DNA from: Aliiroseovarius sp. F47248L
Lineage (GTDB): Bacteria; Pseudomonadota; Alphaproteobacteria; Rhodobacterales; Rhodobacteraceae
Assembly (NCBI RefSeq): GCF_023016085.1
Contig: NZ_JALKBF010000002.1
Coordinates: 1 to 64,000 of the forward strand
DNA length: 64,000 nt
Direction: 5' to 3'
The translations under genes and the position numbers were made by a program. The notes under the pieces were generated by a model that worked only from the letters and a program-made list of their open reading frames with translations, made no database searches and was not told the origin of the DNA. Of the stretch, positions 17,608-27,343 are shown piece by piece (the first letter of the stretch is position 1; each line of letters starts with the position of its first letter).

Positions 17608-19896
17608 TCACTCCGCCCCCACGGCAAACGGTGTCGGGCGACTGCCCAGCCACCTGAGGAACAGGAACACCGCCGCCAACGTCGCCAACAGCGATGCAAT
17701 CCAAATGGTCGAGCTGTCGGGGTGGCGATCAAACCGCGCAATCTGGTAAAACATCACCGCCGCGCCGTAGGCCAGACCCATCGTCCAGGTGCTGGCAAAC
17801 AACGCCCATTGCCAGCCCGTTTCGCGCCAGATGGCCCCGATGGCCGCAACGCAGGGCATATACAGCAGGATCAGCAGCAGATAAGCGAACGCGCCTGCCT
17901 GCCCGTCATAGAGGCTCGCCATCGTGCCGAAGGTCGAGCGCGCGACCTCCTGCTCCTCCGCCGCCGCGTCCGGGTTCGACACATCGCCAATGTCCAGCCC
18001 CAGCGGGTCGGGCGCCATACCCACCGCATCGCGCAGGTTGGGTAGGATCGTGGCCGAGGCATCCCGCACCCCCGCCATCAGCGAATAAGGCGCACCGTCA
18101 TCGGGTTCAGGCGTGGCGTAGAGCGTGTTCAGCGTGCCGACCACAGCCTCTTTCGCCAGAATGCCGGTGAAAATGCCGACCGTGGCGGGCCAGTTGTCTT
18201 CCTCGATCCCCAAGGGGGCGAAGGCGGGGGTCAGGCTGCGCCCGATCTCGGACAGGACCGAGGCTTCGCTGTCCTCGTTCCCGAAACTGCCATCTGTGCC
18301 CCATGAGTTCAGGAAGGCCAGAACGGCGACCATCAAGACGATGACCTGCCCGGCTTCCGTCAGAAAATCGCGCATCCGGTGCCAGGTGCGATGGGCAAGA
18401 CCGCGCAGGGTCGGCAGGTGATAGGGCGGAAGCTCCATCACGAAGGGCGTGGATTCGCCCTTCAGAATGGTCAGTTTCAGCATCAACCCGGTGCCGACAG
18501 CCGCCAACAAGCCCAGCAGATACAGTGCAAACACAAGGTTCTGCCCGCCCACCGGAAAGAACGCGGCGGCAAACAGCGCATAGACCGGCAGGCGCGCGCC
18601 GCAGGACATGAAGGGCGCCATCATCACCGTCAGCGTGCGATCGCGCGCGCTGTCCAAGGTGCGCGTCGCCATGATCGCAGGCACGTTGCAGCCAAAGGCC
18701 ACGATCAGCGGCACGAAACTTTTGCCCGGCAACCCGATCATCCGCATGAAACGGTCCATGACGAAGGCCGCGCGGGCCATATAGCCCGAATCCTCCAACA
18801 CCGAGAGCGCGAAGAACAGGCAGGCGACGATGGGAATGAAGGTGGCAACCGTCTGGATACCACCGCCGACGCCATCGGCCATGATCGTGGTTAGCCAACC
18901 GGGCGCGCTGATCGCCCCCAGAAGCGCCGCGGTGCCATCCACAAACAAGGTCCCCGCCAGAATGTCAAAAAAGTCGATGAACGCGCCGCCGATGTTGATG
19001 GTAAACATGAACATCACATACATCGCGGCCAGAAAGACCGGGATGCCAAGCGCACGGTTCAGGATTACCCGGTCGATCCGGTCCGACACGGTGCGGGCCA
19101 CTTCGGAGGCACGGCTGAGCGACTTTCCCACCAACGCCGCCACCGCGTCATAACGCGCGCAGGCAATGGCGGTGTCGGCGTCCAGCCCGGTGTCAGCCTC
19201 AAGTGCGGCGCGTTCGCCAGCGGCCTGCGCGGCGACGGTGGGATCTGTCATCGCCGGGCACAGCTCGTCACCTTCCAGATGCTTGATCGCCAGCCAGCGC
19301 GGCACCCCTTGCGCGACTCTACCGGCCAGTGCCGTTTCCAACCGTGTCAACGCGGCCTCGGTCGCATCGTCGAATTTCGGGGCAAATGTCGGCACATCGT
19401 CCGCCGTCCGCATCAGGTCTTTCAACTCGGTCAACCCGCGCGCCTCGGACGCGACGATCTCGACCACCGGGCAACCCAGTTCGCGTGACAGAACATCCCT
19501 GTCGATTACCAACCGCCGGGCGCGCGCCACATCCATCATGTTCAGGGCAACCACCACCGGCACACCCATCTCGACCAGTTGCACGGTCAGATAGAGGTTC
19601 CGTTCCAGGTTCGAGGCATCGACCACGTTGACCACAAGATCTGGCCGCTCAGACAGGATGAAGTCGCGGGCAATGCGTTCGTCCAGCGACGCGGCCCCGC
19701 CTGCCACCGACAGCGAATAGACGCCCGGCAGGTCCACCAGCGTGATCGCGGTGCCGTGATGGGTCAGATCGCCCAGTTTCTTTTCAACGGTGACGCCCGG
19801 CCAGTTACCCACCTGTTGGTGGCGCCCAGTCAGGGCATTAAACAGAGTGGTCTTGCCGCAGTTCGGATTGCCGGCAATTGCAACGACGCGTGTCAT
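17608..19896 (-). CDS. feoB: Ferrous iron transport protein B, FeoB
   Basis: FeoB is the inner-membrane Fe(II) importer with a cytosolic G domain. The 762-residue protein has the G1 loop [12 protein letters not shown] at about 9-20, a DLPGVYSL switch region, NMMD as the G4 motif, and two gate domains with many membrane helices from about residue 290 to the end. The start overlaps feoA by ATGA. Fe(II) is the form available under oxygen limitation, and the iron is needed for NirS, NorCB and heme d1 made by the neighbours. Confidence 0.96.
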   Translation of the reverse strand: MTRVVAIAGNPNCGKTTLFNALTGRHQQVGNWPGVTVEKKLGDLTHHGTAITLVDLPGVYSLSVAGGAASLDERIARDFILSERPDLVVNVVDASNLERNLYLTVQLVEMGVPVVVALNMMDVARARRLVIDRDVLSRELGCPVVEIVASEARGLTELKDLMRTADDVPTFAPKFDDATEAALTRLETALAGRVAQGVPRWLAIKHLEGDELCPAMTDPTVAAQAAGERAALEADTGLDADTAIACARYDAVAALVGKSLSRASEVARTVSDRIDRVILNRALGIPVFLAAMYVMFMFTINIGGAFIDFFDILAGTLFVDGTAALLGAISAPGWLTTIMADGVGGGIQTVATFIPIVACLFFALSVLEDSGYMARAAFVMDRFMRMIGLPGKSFVPLIVAFGCNVPAIMATRTLDSARDRTLTVMMAPFMSCGARLPVYALFAAAFFPVGGQNLVFALYLLGLLAAVGTGLMLKLTILKGESTPFVMELPPYHLPTLRGLAHRTWHRMRDFLTEAGQVIVLMVAVLAFLNSWGTDGSFGNEDSEASVLSEIGRSLTPAFAPLGIEEDNWPATVGIFTGILAKEAVVGTLNTLYATPEPDDGAPYSLMAGVRDASATILPNLRDAVGMAPDPLGLDIGDVSNPDAAAEEQEVARSTFGTMASLYDGQAGAFAYLLLILLYMPCVAAIGAIWRETGWQWALFASTWTMGLAYGAAVMFYQIARFDRHPDSSTIWIASLLATLAAVFLFLRWLGSRPTPFAVGAE

Positions 19897-20141
19897 GATA
19901 CAATGGGGGGTGTGACGCGGGCGACGTTAATAGCCTCGGCTTCATGCTTGCGCAGGCTCAGGGCGTATCCACGCACGCGGATTTCCACCGGATCACCCAA
20001 CGGGGCCAGACGGCTGACCGAGAACTCGGCCCCCAAGGTCAGGCCCATCGACAGAAGTTTGCGCCGATAGCTTGGCGAGCCCCCGAAAAAGCCCGTGACC
20101 GTGGCGCGGTCACCGACTTTCAAATCCTTGAGCTTCAGCAT
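19893..20141 (-). CDS. feoA: FeoA, SH3-like partner of FeoB
   Basis: An 82-residue cytoplasmic protein with the FeoA/SH3-like core ([60 protein letters not shown]). The ATG at 20141 is 9 bases after AAGGGA; the TTG three codons upstream abuts that site and is rejected. It is the first gene of feoABC, with an FNR-like box about 80 bp upstream. Confidence 0.93.
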   Translation of the reverse strand: MLKLKDLKVGDRATVTGFFGGSPSYRRKLLSMGLTLGAEFSVSRLAPLGDPVEIRVRGYALSLRKHEAEAINVARVTPPIVS

Positions 20142-20221
20142 CGTCTGCAATCCCTTGGGTGAGTCGAGAAAGATCCCGACCGAATTACACAGGTATATGC
20201 CGCGACGGGACTCCCCCGACC

Positions 20222-20235
20222 TTGATCTGAGTCAA
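20222..20235 (-). promoter_or_regulatory. FNR/NNR-type box upstream of feoA
   Basis: TTGATCTGAGTCAA fits TTGAY-N4-RTCAA. It lies in the 109-bp gap between the hemA stop and the feoA start, 80 bp from the feoA ATG. Confidence 0.7.
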
Positions 20236-20250
20236 TTACTCGGGATTAAC

Positions 20251-21474
20251 CTATTGCGCCGCCATCGGAACCCGCGCGACCTCGCATTGGTGCCACAGCT
20301 CTTCCAGCGCGCCCAACAGATGTTCGATATCGGCATCCGAATGCACGGGCGATGGGGTGATGCGCAGCCGTTCGGTGCCCTTCGGCACAGTGGGATAGTT
20401 GATCGGTTGGATGTAAACGCCATAATCGCGCATTAAAGTGTCCGAGATGAACTTGCATTTCACCGGATCGCCCACCATCACAGGGATGATGTGGGACGGG
20501 TTGTCGATATGCGGAATGCCCATCGCATCCAGCCCTTTGCGCACCTTCGCGACACGTTCTTTCTGGCAGTCACGTTCCACGTTTGAGCGTTTCAAATGCT
20601 GCACCGATGCTCGCGCGCCCGCAGCCACGGCAGGTGGCAAAGCGGTGGTAAAGATGAACCCGCTGGCGAAACTGCGCACGAAATCGCACAGCTCGGCGGA
20701 CGCCGCGATATAGCCACCCATCACGCCAAACGCCTTACCCAACGTGCCTTCGATCACCGTCAGGCGATCCATCAGCCCTTCACGCTCGGCAACCCCTGCG
20801 CCGCGCGGACCATACAGGCCGACCGCGTGCACTTCATCCAGATAGGTCATGGCGTTGTATTTGTCGGCCAGATCACAGATTTCCTTGATCGGCGCGATGT
20901 CCCCATCCATCGAATAGACGCTTTCAAAGGCGATCAGTTTGGGCGCGTCAGGGTCGGCGGCGGCCAGCTTGGCCTCAAGATCTTCCAGATCATTGTGCTT
21001 CCAGATCACCCGCGCCGCCTTGGAATGGCGGATGCCTTCGATCATCGAGGCATGGTTCAGCGCGTCGGAAAAGACAATGCAGCCGGGGATTTGCGAGGCC
21101 AGCGTTCCAAGCGCGGCCCAGTTCGAGACATAGCCGGACGTGAACAGAAGTGCTGCTTCCTTGCCGTGCAGGTCGGCAAGCTCGGCCTCAAGCAACACGT
21201 GATCATGGGTTGTGCCGGAAATGTTGCGCGTGCCACCTGCCCCGGCACCCACTGTATCAATCGCGTGGTGCATAGCTTCCAACACGTCGGGGTGTTGCCC
21301 CATGCCCAGATAATCGTTCGAGCACCAGATCGTGACATCTGCGGCCCCATCGTTACCGGTGTGGCGCGCCTTGGGAAAGGCGCCGCGTTTACGTTGCAGA
21401 TCAGCAAACACACGATAGTTTCCGTCTTCGCGCAACGTATTGAGGCGGGATTTGAAATAGTTCTGATAATGCAT
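20251..21474 (-). CDS. hemA: 5-aminolevulinate synthase HemA
   Basis: This PLP enzyme condenses glycine and succinyl-CoA to 5-aminolevulinate, the alphaproteobacterial entry to all tetrapyrroles. The 407-residue length is typical. Visible motifs are [37 protein letters not shown] (PLP aspartate) and [14 protein letters not shown], which holds the Schiff-base lysine. The ATG at 21474 follows AAGGGGTC; the upstream extension to 21519 has no homology. Placed in the nir/nor island with its own FNR-like box, it probably supplies the extra tetrapyrrole needed for heme c, b and d1. A housekeeping copy may exist elsewhere. Confidence 0.96.
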   Translation of the reverse strand: MHYQNYFKSRLNTLREDGNYRVFADLQRKRGAFPKARHTGNDGAADVTIWCSNDYLGMGQHPDVLEAMHHAIDTVGAGAGGTRNISGTTHDHVLLEAELADLHGKEAALLFTSGYVSNWAALGTLASQIPGCIVFSDALNHASMIEGIRHSKAARVIWKHNDLEDLEAKLAAADPDAPKLIAFESVYSMDGDIAPIKEICDLADKYNAMTYLDEVHAVGLYGPRGAGVAEREGLMDRLTVIEGTLGKAFGVMGGYIAASAELCDFVRSFASGFIFTTALPPAVAAGARASVQHLKRSNVERDCQKERVAKVRKGLDAMGIPHIDNPSHIIPVMVGDPVKCKFISDTLMRDYGVYIQPINYPTVPKGTERLRITPSPVHSDADIEHLLGALEELWHQCEVARVPMAAQ

Positions 21475-21519
21475 GGGTGACCCCTTGGGTGGATTATCTG
21501 TTACACCATTGAACCGCAA

Positions 21520-21728
21520 TCAAGCTTGCGCCAACATGATGTTTGTCAAGTCACACTCAGAAAGGCGGATCGTCAGATCAGGGGCAAGATAGACCAACCG
21601 CCCGCCATCCTTGCGGATGGCTCCGGCCTCGAAACGCATCAGATGCGCCCGGGCGGTTGGTCCATGGGTTCGTAAACCCGAACGTGATCGGTTGCGCCGC
21701 CGGCCTCACCCAAGAACAGAGGCGACAT
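21520..21728 (-). pseudogene. Possible frameshifted small gene between nnrS and hemA
   Basis: The 363-bp gap between hemA and nnrS holds no intact gene. On the minus strand a frame starting with ATG at 21728 (MSPLFLGEAGG) runs 29 codons and stops just after the run CCCGGG at 21648-21653. In the next frame, sensible coding sequence then continues (LMRFEAGAIRKDGGRLVYLA) to a stop at 21520. One missing base in that run would join them into a protein of about 70 residues. No ribosome site is clear and no family is recognised. The region also carries the hemA-proximal FNR-like box. Confidence 0.3.
21536..21549 (-). promoter_or_regulatory. FNR/NNR-like box upstream of hemA
   Basis: Read on the minus strand the site is TTGAC-AAAC-ATCAT, one mismatch from the consensus. 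It ends 61 bp before the hemA ATG, the same distance as at nirS. Confidence 0.6.
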
Positions 21729-21837
21729 GATCACAGAGGCCGTATTCGCAGAACAGGACGAGGATGTGGGAACAACCTCGTTGGGTGGGCCATGGGGTGG
21801 TTGTGGCATATCCCGAACGGGCTGCACTTAACCAACG

Positions 21838-23070
21838 TCAAGCCGTCGAAGTTTTCCTTTGTGGAGGTCGGGAAGGCATGTGCGGAGGTGGCGGAGGTGG
21901 GGCCGGACGTGCCACGCGTGGCGCTGTCAGAGCCGGGACCATGCCGACAAGGAACAGAACAAATGCCCCAATCCACGCCGCCCCGGCCAGCAGGATCAGC
22001 GCGTCATACCAGCGATAAAGAAGGTCCGCCGCCAGCCAGCGCGTCAACGCAGACAGGATCATCAGTCCATAGCCCACCGCAACAATGCGCGGCACTATGG
22101 GCGCGCGGCCCGTGTGGCCCAGCGTTGCCCGGCTCATCACCGCCAGGGTCATGCCACCGATGCCGCCAAGCCCCAAAACATGCAGCGCGCCAACCTCGTC
22201 GCCGATGCCCCAACCGGCCAACGCCCACAGCGCAAAGCCGATCACCATCAAGCCCTGCGCCGCAAACAGCGACCACAGAAGCGGATCGCGCAGCGCCCAT
22301 TGCGGCCGCCACCGGCTGATTCGCGCCCCGTGGATTACAGCCAGCACCAACGCCATGATGGGCGCGAGCATCGGGATCAGCACGCTCCACGGTAAGGCAA
22401 TCGCGCTCAGGATGGCCAGACGGTCAAGGCGCGGTGTCTGCGGCGGCAACGCCTCGGGTGACTGCCCAGCCCGGTTCATCGCGTTGCGTATAAAGCCCGG
22501 CGTGATCCGTCCGCCCAGCACGACGATCAGCCCGCACAGCGCCATCAGCCCAACGCGCAAACCCGCGCTGGCGGTGTCCGTTGTGATGTCCGTCCATTCC
22601 AGATGAACCAGCAAATTGCCAATCAAGAATGTGGCCAGAAAGACCGTAAAAATCGCATGTTGCGGGTTCCGACGCTGGCGCAGCTGGTTCGCGATGCGCA
22701 GAACCAAAGAGGTCAGGAAGGACAGGTCAACCACGGCCACCACAGCAGGCGGCAACGCAGCGGAATGCCAAAGCACTACACGGCCCGCCAGCCACAAACC
22801 CGCCAACGCCCCAATGATCATGCCCCGGCCACTGGCAACAGCAGTCAGGAAGAACCCGGCGACAGCAGCCCCGGCATATCCGAACAGCATTTCGTGGGCG
22901 TGCCACAGATGCGGCGCCATTGACAGATCCGACAGGCCCGAGGTGCCACCCAACGCTTGCGCGCCCAACCACAGCTCCCACGTCAGGCCGGACAGAATAG
23001 CCCAGATTGCCGCGCCCAGAAAGAAGGCGCGAAATCCTTCGCTGAAAATACGTTTGAACAAGTCCGCCAT
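21838..23070 (-). CDS. nnrS: NnrS family haem/copper membrane protein
   Basis: NnrS proteins are integral membrane haem proteins linked to nitric oxide metabolism and nitrosative-stress relief. The 410-residue product has about twelve hydrophobic segments, conserved histidines in APHLWHAHEMLFGYA, and the GRITPGF and LHVLGLGGIGGMTLAVMSRATLGHTGR regions typical of the family. The C-terminal tail is proline-rich and variable. It has its own FNR-like box upstream and belongs to the NO-responsive set rather than to norCBQDEF itself. Confidence 0.93.
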   Translation of the reverse strand: MADLFKRIFSEGFRAFFLGAAIWAILSGLTWELWLGAQALGGTSGLSDLSMAPHLWHAHEMLFGYAGAAVAGFFLTAVASGRGMIIGALAGLWLAGRVVLWHSAALPPAVVAVVDLSFLTSLVLRIANQLRQRRNPQHAIFTVFLATFLIGNLLVHLEWTDITTDTASAGLRVGLMALCGLIVVLGGRITPGFIRNAMNRAGQSPEALPPQTPRLDRLAILSAIALPWSVLIPMLAPIMALVLAVIHGARISRWRPQWALRDPLLWSLFAAQGLMVIGFALWALAGWGIGDEVGALHVLGLGGIGGMTLAVMSRATLGHTGRAPIVPRIVAVGYGLMILSALTRWLAADLLYRWYDALILLAGAAWIGAFVLFLVGMVPALTAPRVARPAPPPPPPHMPSRPPQRKTSTA

Positions 23071-23126
23071 GACAAGCCCCTTGGTGGCATATGTCCGGCA
23101 GATTAGGGGCTGACGCGCTGGACCGA

Positions 23127-23140
23127 ATGACCAAAGTCAA
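23127..23140 (-). promoter_or_regulatory. FNR/NNR-like box upstream of nnrS
   Basis: On the minus strand this reads TTGAC-TTTG-GTCAT, one mismatch from consensus, 56 bp before the nnrS ATG. Confidence 0.6.
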
Positions 23141-23188
23141 GTCCTGCGCATGTGAAGAGAAATTTTGGGCACTACATCAGCCCCGATA

Positions 23189-23437
23189 TCAGGCGTCATC
23201 TTCCGCCTGCTTTATCAGGCCATGCATCCATTTGCCGGAAATCCAGGCGAAGGGGACGCCAAGGATGATGCCACCGATGATCGATTCAATCGGTGTCAGC
23301 GCACGCAGGCCGATGGCCTGCAAAACCAGAAACAGGAAAAACAGGTTCACCGCCGCCGCACCCGCCGCCAGCGGATACAGCACCAATGAAACCGCCCATA
23401 CCGGCCACCGCCCGGATTTATCCTCGGTCGCCGACAT
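23189..23437 (-). CDS. Small two-helix membrane protein next to nnrS
   Basis: An 82-residue protein with two predicted membrane spans, about residues 12-42 (VWAVSLVLYPLAAGAAAVNL and following) and 52-68 (IIGGIILGVPFAWISG), and a short charged C-terminus. I do not recognise a family with confidence. It starts inside the stop of the preceding small gene (TGATG), so the two are made together, and both lie under an FNR-like box between norF and nnrS. A part in Nor or NnrS assembly, or in NO handling, is possible on context only. Confidence 0.7.
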   Translation of the reverse strand: MSATEDKSGRWPVWAVSLVLYPLAAGAAAVNLFFLFLVLQAIGLRALTPIESIIGGIILGVPFAWISGKWMHGLIKQAEDDA

Positions 23438-23637
23438 CACTTGCGGAAGATGGATTTTTGCACGGCCACCAGCGCCAGGATCAGCGCAACCGCCGCACCG
23501 AGCAGCCACAGGGTCGCCCCGCCAACGGCGTGCGAGTGTCCGTCAATCACCGCTTCACGCAGCGGTGTTTGGTCATGGTGGGCAAGGGCGGGTGAGGCCA
23601 CGATCCCGGCCAGAACGGCCAGATAGAGAGTTTTCAT
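23437..23637 (-). CDS. Small exported/membrane protein, histidine-rich N-terminus
   Basis: A 66-residue protein. A signal-like N-terminus (LAGIVASPALA-HH) would be cut near residue 19, leaving a short periplasmic stretch with several histidines (HHDQ, GHSHAVGG) and one C-terminal membrane span (ATLWLLGAAVALILALVAV). The start is set by GGAG 7 bases upstream. It is the first gene of a two-gene unit with its own FNR-like box 56 bp before the ATG. Similar short proteins occur beside denitrification genes in Rhodobacteraceae, but I cannot name a characterised one. Histidines might bind copper or haem; this is speculation. Confidence 0.7.
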   Translation of the reverse strand: MKTLYLAVLAGIVASPALAHHDQTPLREAVIDGHSHAVGGATLWLLGAAVALILALVAVQKSIFRK

Positions 23638-23693
23638 TTCAGGACTCCAGTCATGTTCTTGAATCACTATAGCCGAAGGCGATGTTGCGTGGC

Positions 23694-23707
23694 TTGATCA
23701 TGGTCAA
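23694..23707 (-). promoter_or_regulatory. FNR/NNR-type box before the small membrane protein pair
   Basis: TTGATCATGGTCAA, a full match to TTGAY-N4-RTCAA, lies between the end of norF and the small two-gene unit, 56 bp before its first ATG. Confidence 0.75.
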
Positions 23708-23713
23708 ACGTCC

Positions 23714-23977
23714 CTACATCCCAAACGGCAGAGCATAAAGCAGCGCCGCCAGCCCCAGAAACCCGATTAAAAACGCGGTGAAGCCAGCGCGAAAACCGGG
23801 GGCTGTGCGAAGGCCCAGATAGTCCGACAGGATTACAAAGGATTTCAGGCCCGACAGGACAAGCACAGTCAGCACGAAGATCGGCCCGGCCTCGGGCAGC
23901 GCGCCGGCAAAGATCGTGGTCACCATGCTGAAGCCGATCAGCATTATCAGGGCGCGGGTCAGGACAGCATTCGACAT
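23714..23977 (-). CDS. norF: NorF, cytochrome oxidase subunit IV-like membrane protein
   Basis: An 87-residue membrane protein with three predicted spans, of the type found after norE and resembling prokaryotic cytochrome c oxidase subunit IV (VLSGLKSFVILSDYLGLR is characteristic). NorF is needed for full NO reductase activity in Paracoccus, with no catalytic role known. The start codon overlaps the norE stop, and longer in-frame starts have no homology. Confidence 0.85.
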   Translation of the reverse strand: MSNAVLTRALIMLIGFSMVTTIFAGALPEAGPIFVLTVLVLSGLKSFVILSDYLGLRTAPGFRAGFTAFLIGFLGLAALLYALPFGM

Positions 23978-24513
23978 CAGTGCACCAGATAAATGATGGG
24001 AAACAGAAGCACCCAGACCAGATCGACCATGTGCCAAAACGCGGCACCTGCTTCCAGATTGCGGGGGTTCCCCCAACGCATCAGAAGCGCGAAGATGATC
24101 AACCCGGCCACCACATGCAGCGCATGAAACCCGGTGAGCAAATAGTAGAAGGTAAAGAAATCGCTGGTTTCGATACCGATCCCGTGGCGTGCCTTTTCAG
24201 CATATTCGTACCATTTGACGATCAGGAAGACGACGCCGAATGCCATCGCCCCTGCCAGCCAAAGCCGCATATGCCGCACCGAATGCACTGCCCGCGCCGC
24301 ACAGTAGCCACTGGTGACAAGAACGATGGTATTTGCCGCACCCGCCACCCGGTTCAGCTCTGCTTGATCCGCCGCAAAACCCATAGGGTCCGTCGCGCGC
24401 ATTCCAAGGAATGCCAAAAGGCCCGCACCGAAGACCAGAAGCTCCGATACGATCAACACCCAGATCATCAAGTCTCCAGGCAGTTCATCCAGAACTGAAG
24501 TTTGATCCGTCAT
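23977..24513 (-). CDS. norE: NorE, cytochrome c oxidase subunit III-like protein
   Basis: The 178-residue protein belongs to the haem-copper oxidase subunit III family and has five likely membrane helices; [13 protein letters not shown] and [20 protein letters not shown] are typical of subunit III C-terminal helices. NorE helps NO reductase function or stability. It overlaps norD by ATGA and norF by one base, so norD-norE-norF form a coupled run. Confidence 0.92.
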   Translation of the reverse strand: MTDQTSVLDELPGDLMIWVLIVSELLVFGAGLLAFLGMRATDPMGFAADQAELNRVAGAANTIVLVTSGYCAARAVHSVRHMRLWLAGAMAFGVVFLIVKWYEYAEKARHGIGIETSDFFTFYYLLTGFHALHVVAGLIIFALLMRWGNPRNLEAGAAFWHMVDLVWVLLFPIIYLVH

Positions 24514-26456
24514 GCGCCACCGGTAATCTGACGATAGATCTCGGGCAATGCGGCGGTCAGTCGCGTCGGGTCCGGCACAATGGAAAAACCATCCGCGCCA
24601 AAGATGCGATGCACCCAGCCCTGCCCTTTTTGATCGACAACGACGCCATGCACGGCGTGGCCCTTCATTCGCGCCTCGCGGACTGCCATGCGGCTGTCTT
24701 CGATGCCGTGACGGCCTTCGTAATGGTCCAGATCGTTGGGCTTGCCGTCGGTGATGACCAGCATCAGGCGACGGGTATTGGGACGGTCGTCCAACCCTGC
24801 CGTGGTATGGCGGATTGCCGCGCCGAGCCGGGTGTAGAATGCAGGCGTCAGCCCCCCGATACGGGCCTCAACATGCGGGTTCATTTTTTCGTCGAACCCT
24901 TTGCATTCCTGCACAAAGACGCGCCCGCGTTTCAGCGACGAAAACGTGTGGATTGCGAAATCGTCGCCGCAGGCCTCAAGTCCCCAGGCCAGCGCGGTCA
25001 GCGCTTCTTTTTCGACATCAATCACCTGACGGTCGCCAATGGCGGACTCTGTCGATCGCGACACATCCATCAGGACCGAGATCGCCAGATCACGCTCCAT
25101 CACCCGCGCCGCGCGGTAAACACGGTCGCTGGACCGGCCCGTGGCGCGCAATTCGACTTGCGCGGCAATCGCGGCTTCCAAATCCAACTCATCGCCGTCC
25201 AACTGGCGCGGTAGAATCACGCGTTTGGGGCGCAGCGCCTCGAACTGACGTTTCACGGCGCGAATGCGGCGGTTGGTGGCGGGGTCATGCTCGATCGCTT
25301 CGACCTCGTCGGCGATGCTGGACAGCACGCGGGCGTGATCGGGGATATAGCTGTTCGTGCGGTGATCCCATTCCGGATACATATGCTTGCCCGACAAACG
25401 CTCGCGGTCGGCATCTTCGGGTGACAGGTCAAGGTGGAACTTCAACCGCGTGGCGGTCTTTTTCGACACCTGCCCCAGTGCCAGTTCGTCCTGATCTTCG
25501 GCGGCGCGGCGGGCGTTGTCCTCGTCGTCATCTTCGATGCGACGGTTCATGTTCAGGCTTTCAACCCACGAGAAAATCGCCTCGAACTTGTGCAGGATCA
25601 GGCTGTCACGCCGTTCGGCCTGATCACTTTCCGACCGGCGTGCGGCCTTGGTGCCTTCGGCCTCGTCGCCGGGGCCGCTGCCTTGTTCCTCGTCGCCTTC
25701 GCCCAGCCGGTCCACCGGCATCCGCGCCGCCATCGGACGCAGATCGGGCCACATCGGTACCGGGCGGAAGGGGCGATAGCCGCGCGGGGCGGTCAAGTGA
25801 TCCAGGGGCTGATCCGGTTGTCGGATCAATCCAACAAAGACCTTTGCCATTGCGCCTTTCGGCTCTGGCCCGCCCAACAGATGGTCAATCGCTGCTTCCA
25901 GCGCGGCTTCGACCGACGGCAGCTTGGCATCCGGCCGCATCGCGCGACACGCACCAACCAGAGTTTCATAGAAGCCTCGCAAACCGGGGCAATCGGTCAA
26001 TGTCGCCTGCGTCATTGCGATTGACGCACGCAGGGCCCGCAGATCCGCGCGCAACGGATCGGCATCGCCCACCGGCTCGGGCGCATGGGCCACGGACGCA
26101 ACCAGCCAGAAATACAGTGCCGCGTTGGCCTCGCGGGCGGGAAATTCGGCAATGGTTTCGGGCAGGCGCAACGCCTCGCCGTCGAAACTGGGGCGGGCCT
26201 GCATCTCGCGCCATGTGCCAAGTGACCGGCGGAAGGACAACCGGTGATGCGAAGCGGCTACGGTGGCCTGCTTGATTTCGGTGGAATGTGACCCGCCAAG
26301 GCCGCGAAAAAAGACGCCCAGACGCCCTTCGACTTCGGTCAGGGTGACGGCGTTTTCATCGTGAACGCCGGGGGCATCCAGTCGGCTGGCATATTTGTGC
26401 CAGATCTTGCCAACGGTTTCTTCCGGCTCGAAAGGGTCGAAAATGCGTTCGGACAT
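24510..26456 (-). CDS. norD: NorD, VWA-domain NO reductase activation protein
   Basis: NorD works with the NorQ ATPase in maturing NorCB, probably in placing the non-haem iron. The 648-residue product carries a C-terminal von Willebrand A domain (about 455-640) with an intact MIDAS motif DVSRST and [12 protein letters not shown]. The middle (about 260-330) is acidic and low in complexity ([15 protein letters not shown]). A GAGG-type ribosome site precedes the ATG. It lies 79 bases after norQ with a hairpin between. Confidence 0.95.
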   Translation of the reverse strand: MSERIFDPFEPEETVGKIWHKYASRLDAPGVHDENAVTLTEVEGRLGVFFRGLGGSHSTEIKQATVAASHHRLSFRRSLGTWREMQARPSFDGEALRLPETIAEFPAREANAALYFWLVASVAHAPEPVGDADPLRADLRALRASIAMTQATLTDCPGLRGFYETLVGACRAMRPDAKLPSVEAALEAAIDHLLGGPEPKGAMAKVFVGLIRQPDQPLDHLTAPRGYRPFRPVPMWPDLRPMAARMPVDRLGEGDEEQGSGPGDEAEGTKAARRSESDQAERRDSLILHKFEAIFSWVESLNMNRRIEDDDEDNARRAAEDQDELALGQVSKKTATRLKFHLDLSPEDADRERLSGKHMYPEWDHRTNSYIPDHARVLSSIADEVEAIEHDPATNRRIRAVKRQFEALRPKRVILPRQLDGDELDLEAAIAAQVELRATGRSSDRVYRAARVMERDLAISVLMDVSRSTESAIGDRQVIDVEKEALTALAWGLEACGDDFAIHTFSSLKRGRVFVQECKGFDEKMNPHVEARIGGLTPAFYTRLGAAIRHTTAGLDDRPNTRRLMLVITDGKPNDLDHYEGRHGIEDSRMAVREARMKGHAVHGVVVDQKGQGWVHRIFGADGFSIVPDPTRLTAALPEIYRQITGGA

Positions 26457-26498
26457 GGGGAACCTCGGGTGATCAGGTTATCGTCCTGTGGAAGTGGT

Positions 26499-26528
26499 CC
26501 CGCGACCAACCCATTGGCTGGTCGCGGG
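26499..26528 (-). terminator. Intercistronic hairpin between norQ and norD
   Basis: A perfect 10-bp stem (CCCGCGACCA / TGGTCGCGGG) with a 10-nt loop follows the norQ stop. There is no T-run on either side, so it may protect the norCBQ mRNA or lower norDEF expression rather than terminate fully. Confidence 0.55.
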
Positions 26529-26535
26529 GGTGGCC

Positions 26536-27342
26536 TTAGCCGTAGATCGCGGTGACCAGATCCATCAGCCCTTGCTTGACGTCATCGTCATCGGACAGAG
26601 GTTCGATCATCGCCGCGCGGATGGCGCGGTCAACGGGCATGCCGTCTTCGATCAGCGTGGCGCAATAGATCACCAGACGGGTCGAAACACCCTCTTCCAG
26701 ATCCTGACCTTTCAGGCCACGCAGTTTGTTTGCCAACCGGACAAGGGACGTCGCCCGGTTGGCATCCAACCCGCTTTCACGCGTCACGATATCAACTTCC
26801 CGGTCGTGGGAGGGGAAATCGAAGTCGATCGAAAGGAAACGCTGGCGGGTGGACGGTTTCAGGGTTTTCAGGATGTTCTGATAGCCTGGGTTGTAACTTG
26901 CCACGAGCATGAAGCCCGGTGCCGCCTCGATTTCCTCGCCGGTTTTATCCAGCGGCAGGATGCGGCGATCATCGGTCAAAGGGTGCAGAACGACGGTGAC
27001 GTCCTTACGCGCCTCGACCACCTCGTCAAGATAGCAGATTGCCCCTTCCCGCACAGCACGGGTCAGCGGGCCATCAACCCAGACCGTCTCCCCGCCTTTC
27101 AGCAGGTAGCGCCCCACAAGGTCGGACGCGGACAGGTCATCGTGACAGGCAACAGTGTATAACGGGCGACCCAGACGGGCGGCCATATGGGCGACGAAGC
27201 GGGTCTTGCCGCAACCGGTCGGACCTTTCAGAAGCAGCGGCAGCCCATGGCGTTCGGCAGCTTCGAAAACATCGCATTCGTCAGAAACGGGTGAGTAGAA
27301 GGGGGCCGAAGCCCCCTCCGTTTTTTTATCAACGGCAGCCAT
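26536..27342 (-). CDS. norQ: NorQ, MoxR-type AAA+ ATPase
   Basis: NorQ is a MoxR-family chaperone ATPase that remodels NorCB together with NorD. The 268-residue protein has Walker A GPTGCGKT at about 41-48, Walker B ICYLDEVVEA, a sensor region ASYNPGYQNILKTLKPSTRQRF and the C-terminal lid. The ATG at 27342 fits the family start; an upstream frame to 27429 lies within norB sequence. It follows norB with 1 base between. Confidence 0.95.
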   Translation of the reverse strand: MAAVDKKTEGASAPFYSPVSDECDVFEAAERHGLPLLLKGPTGCGKTRFVAHMAARLGRPLYTVACHDDLSASDLVGRYLLKGGETVWVDGPLTRAVREGAICYLDEVVEARKDVTVVLHPLTDDRRILPLDKTGEEIEAAPGFMLVASYNPGYQNILKTLKPSTRQRFLSIDFDFPSHDREVDIVTRESGLDANRATSLVRLANKLRGLKGQDLEEGVSTRLVIYCATLIEDGMPVDRAIRAAMIEPLSDDDDVKQGLMDLVTAIYG

Positions 27343-27343
27343 A

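Noticed and set aside
24815..26275. A 486-codon plus-strand frame opposite norD
   Set aside because: Arg/Pro/Ser-rich shadow of norD, without a ribosome site or homology.
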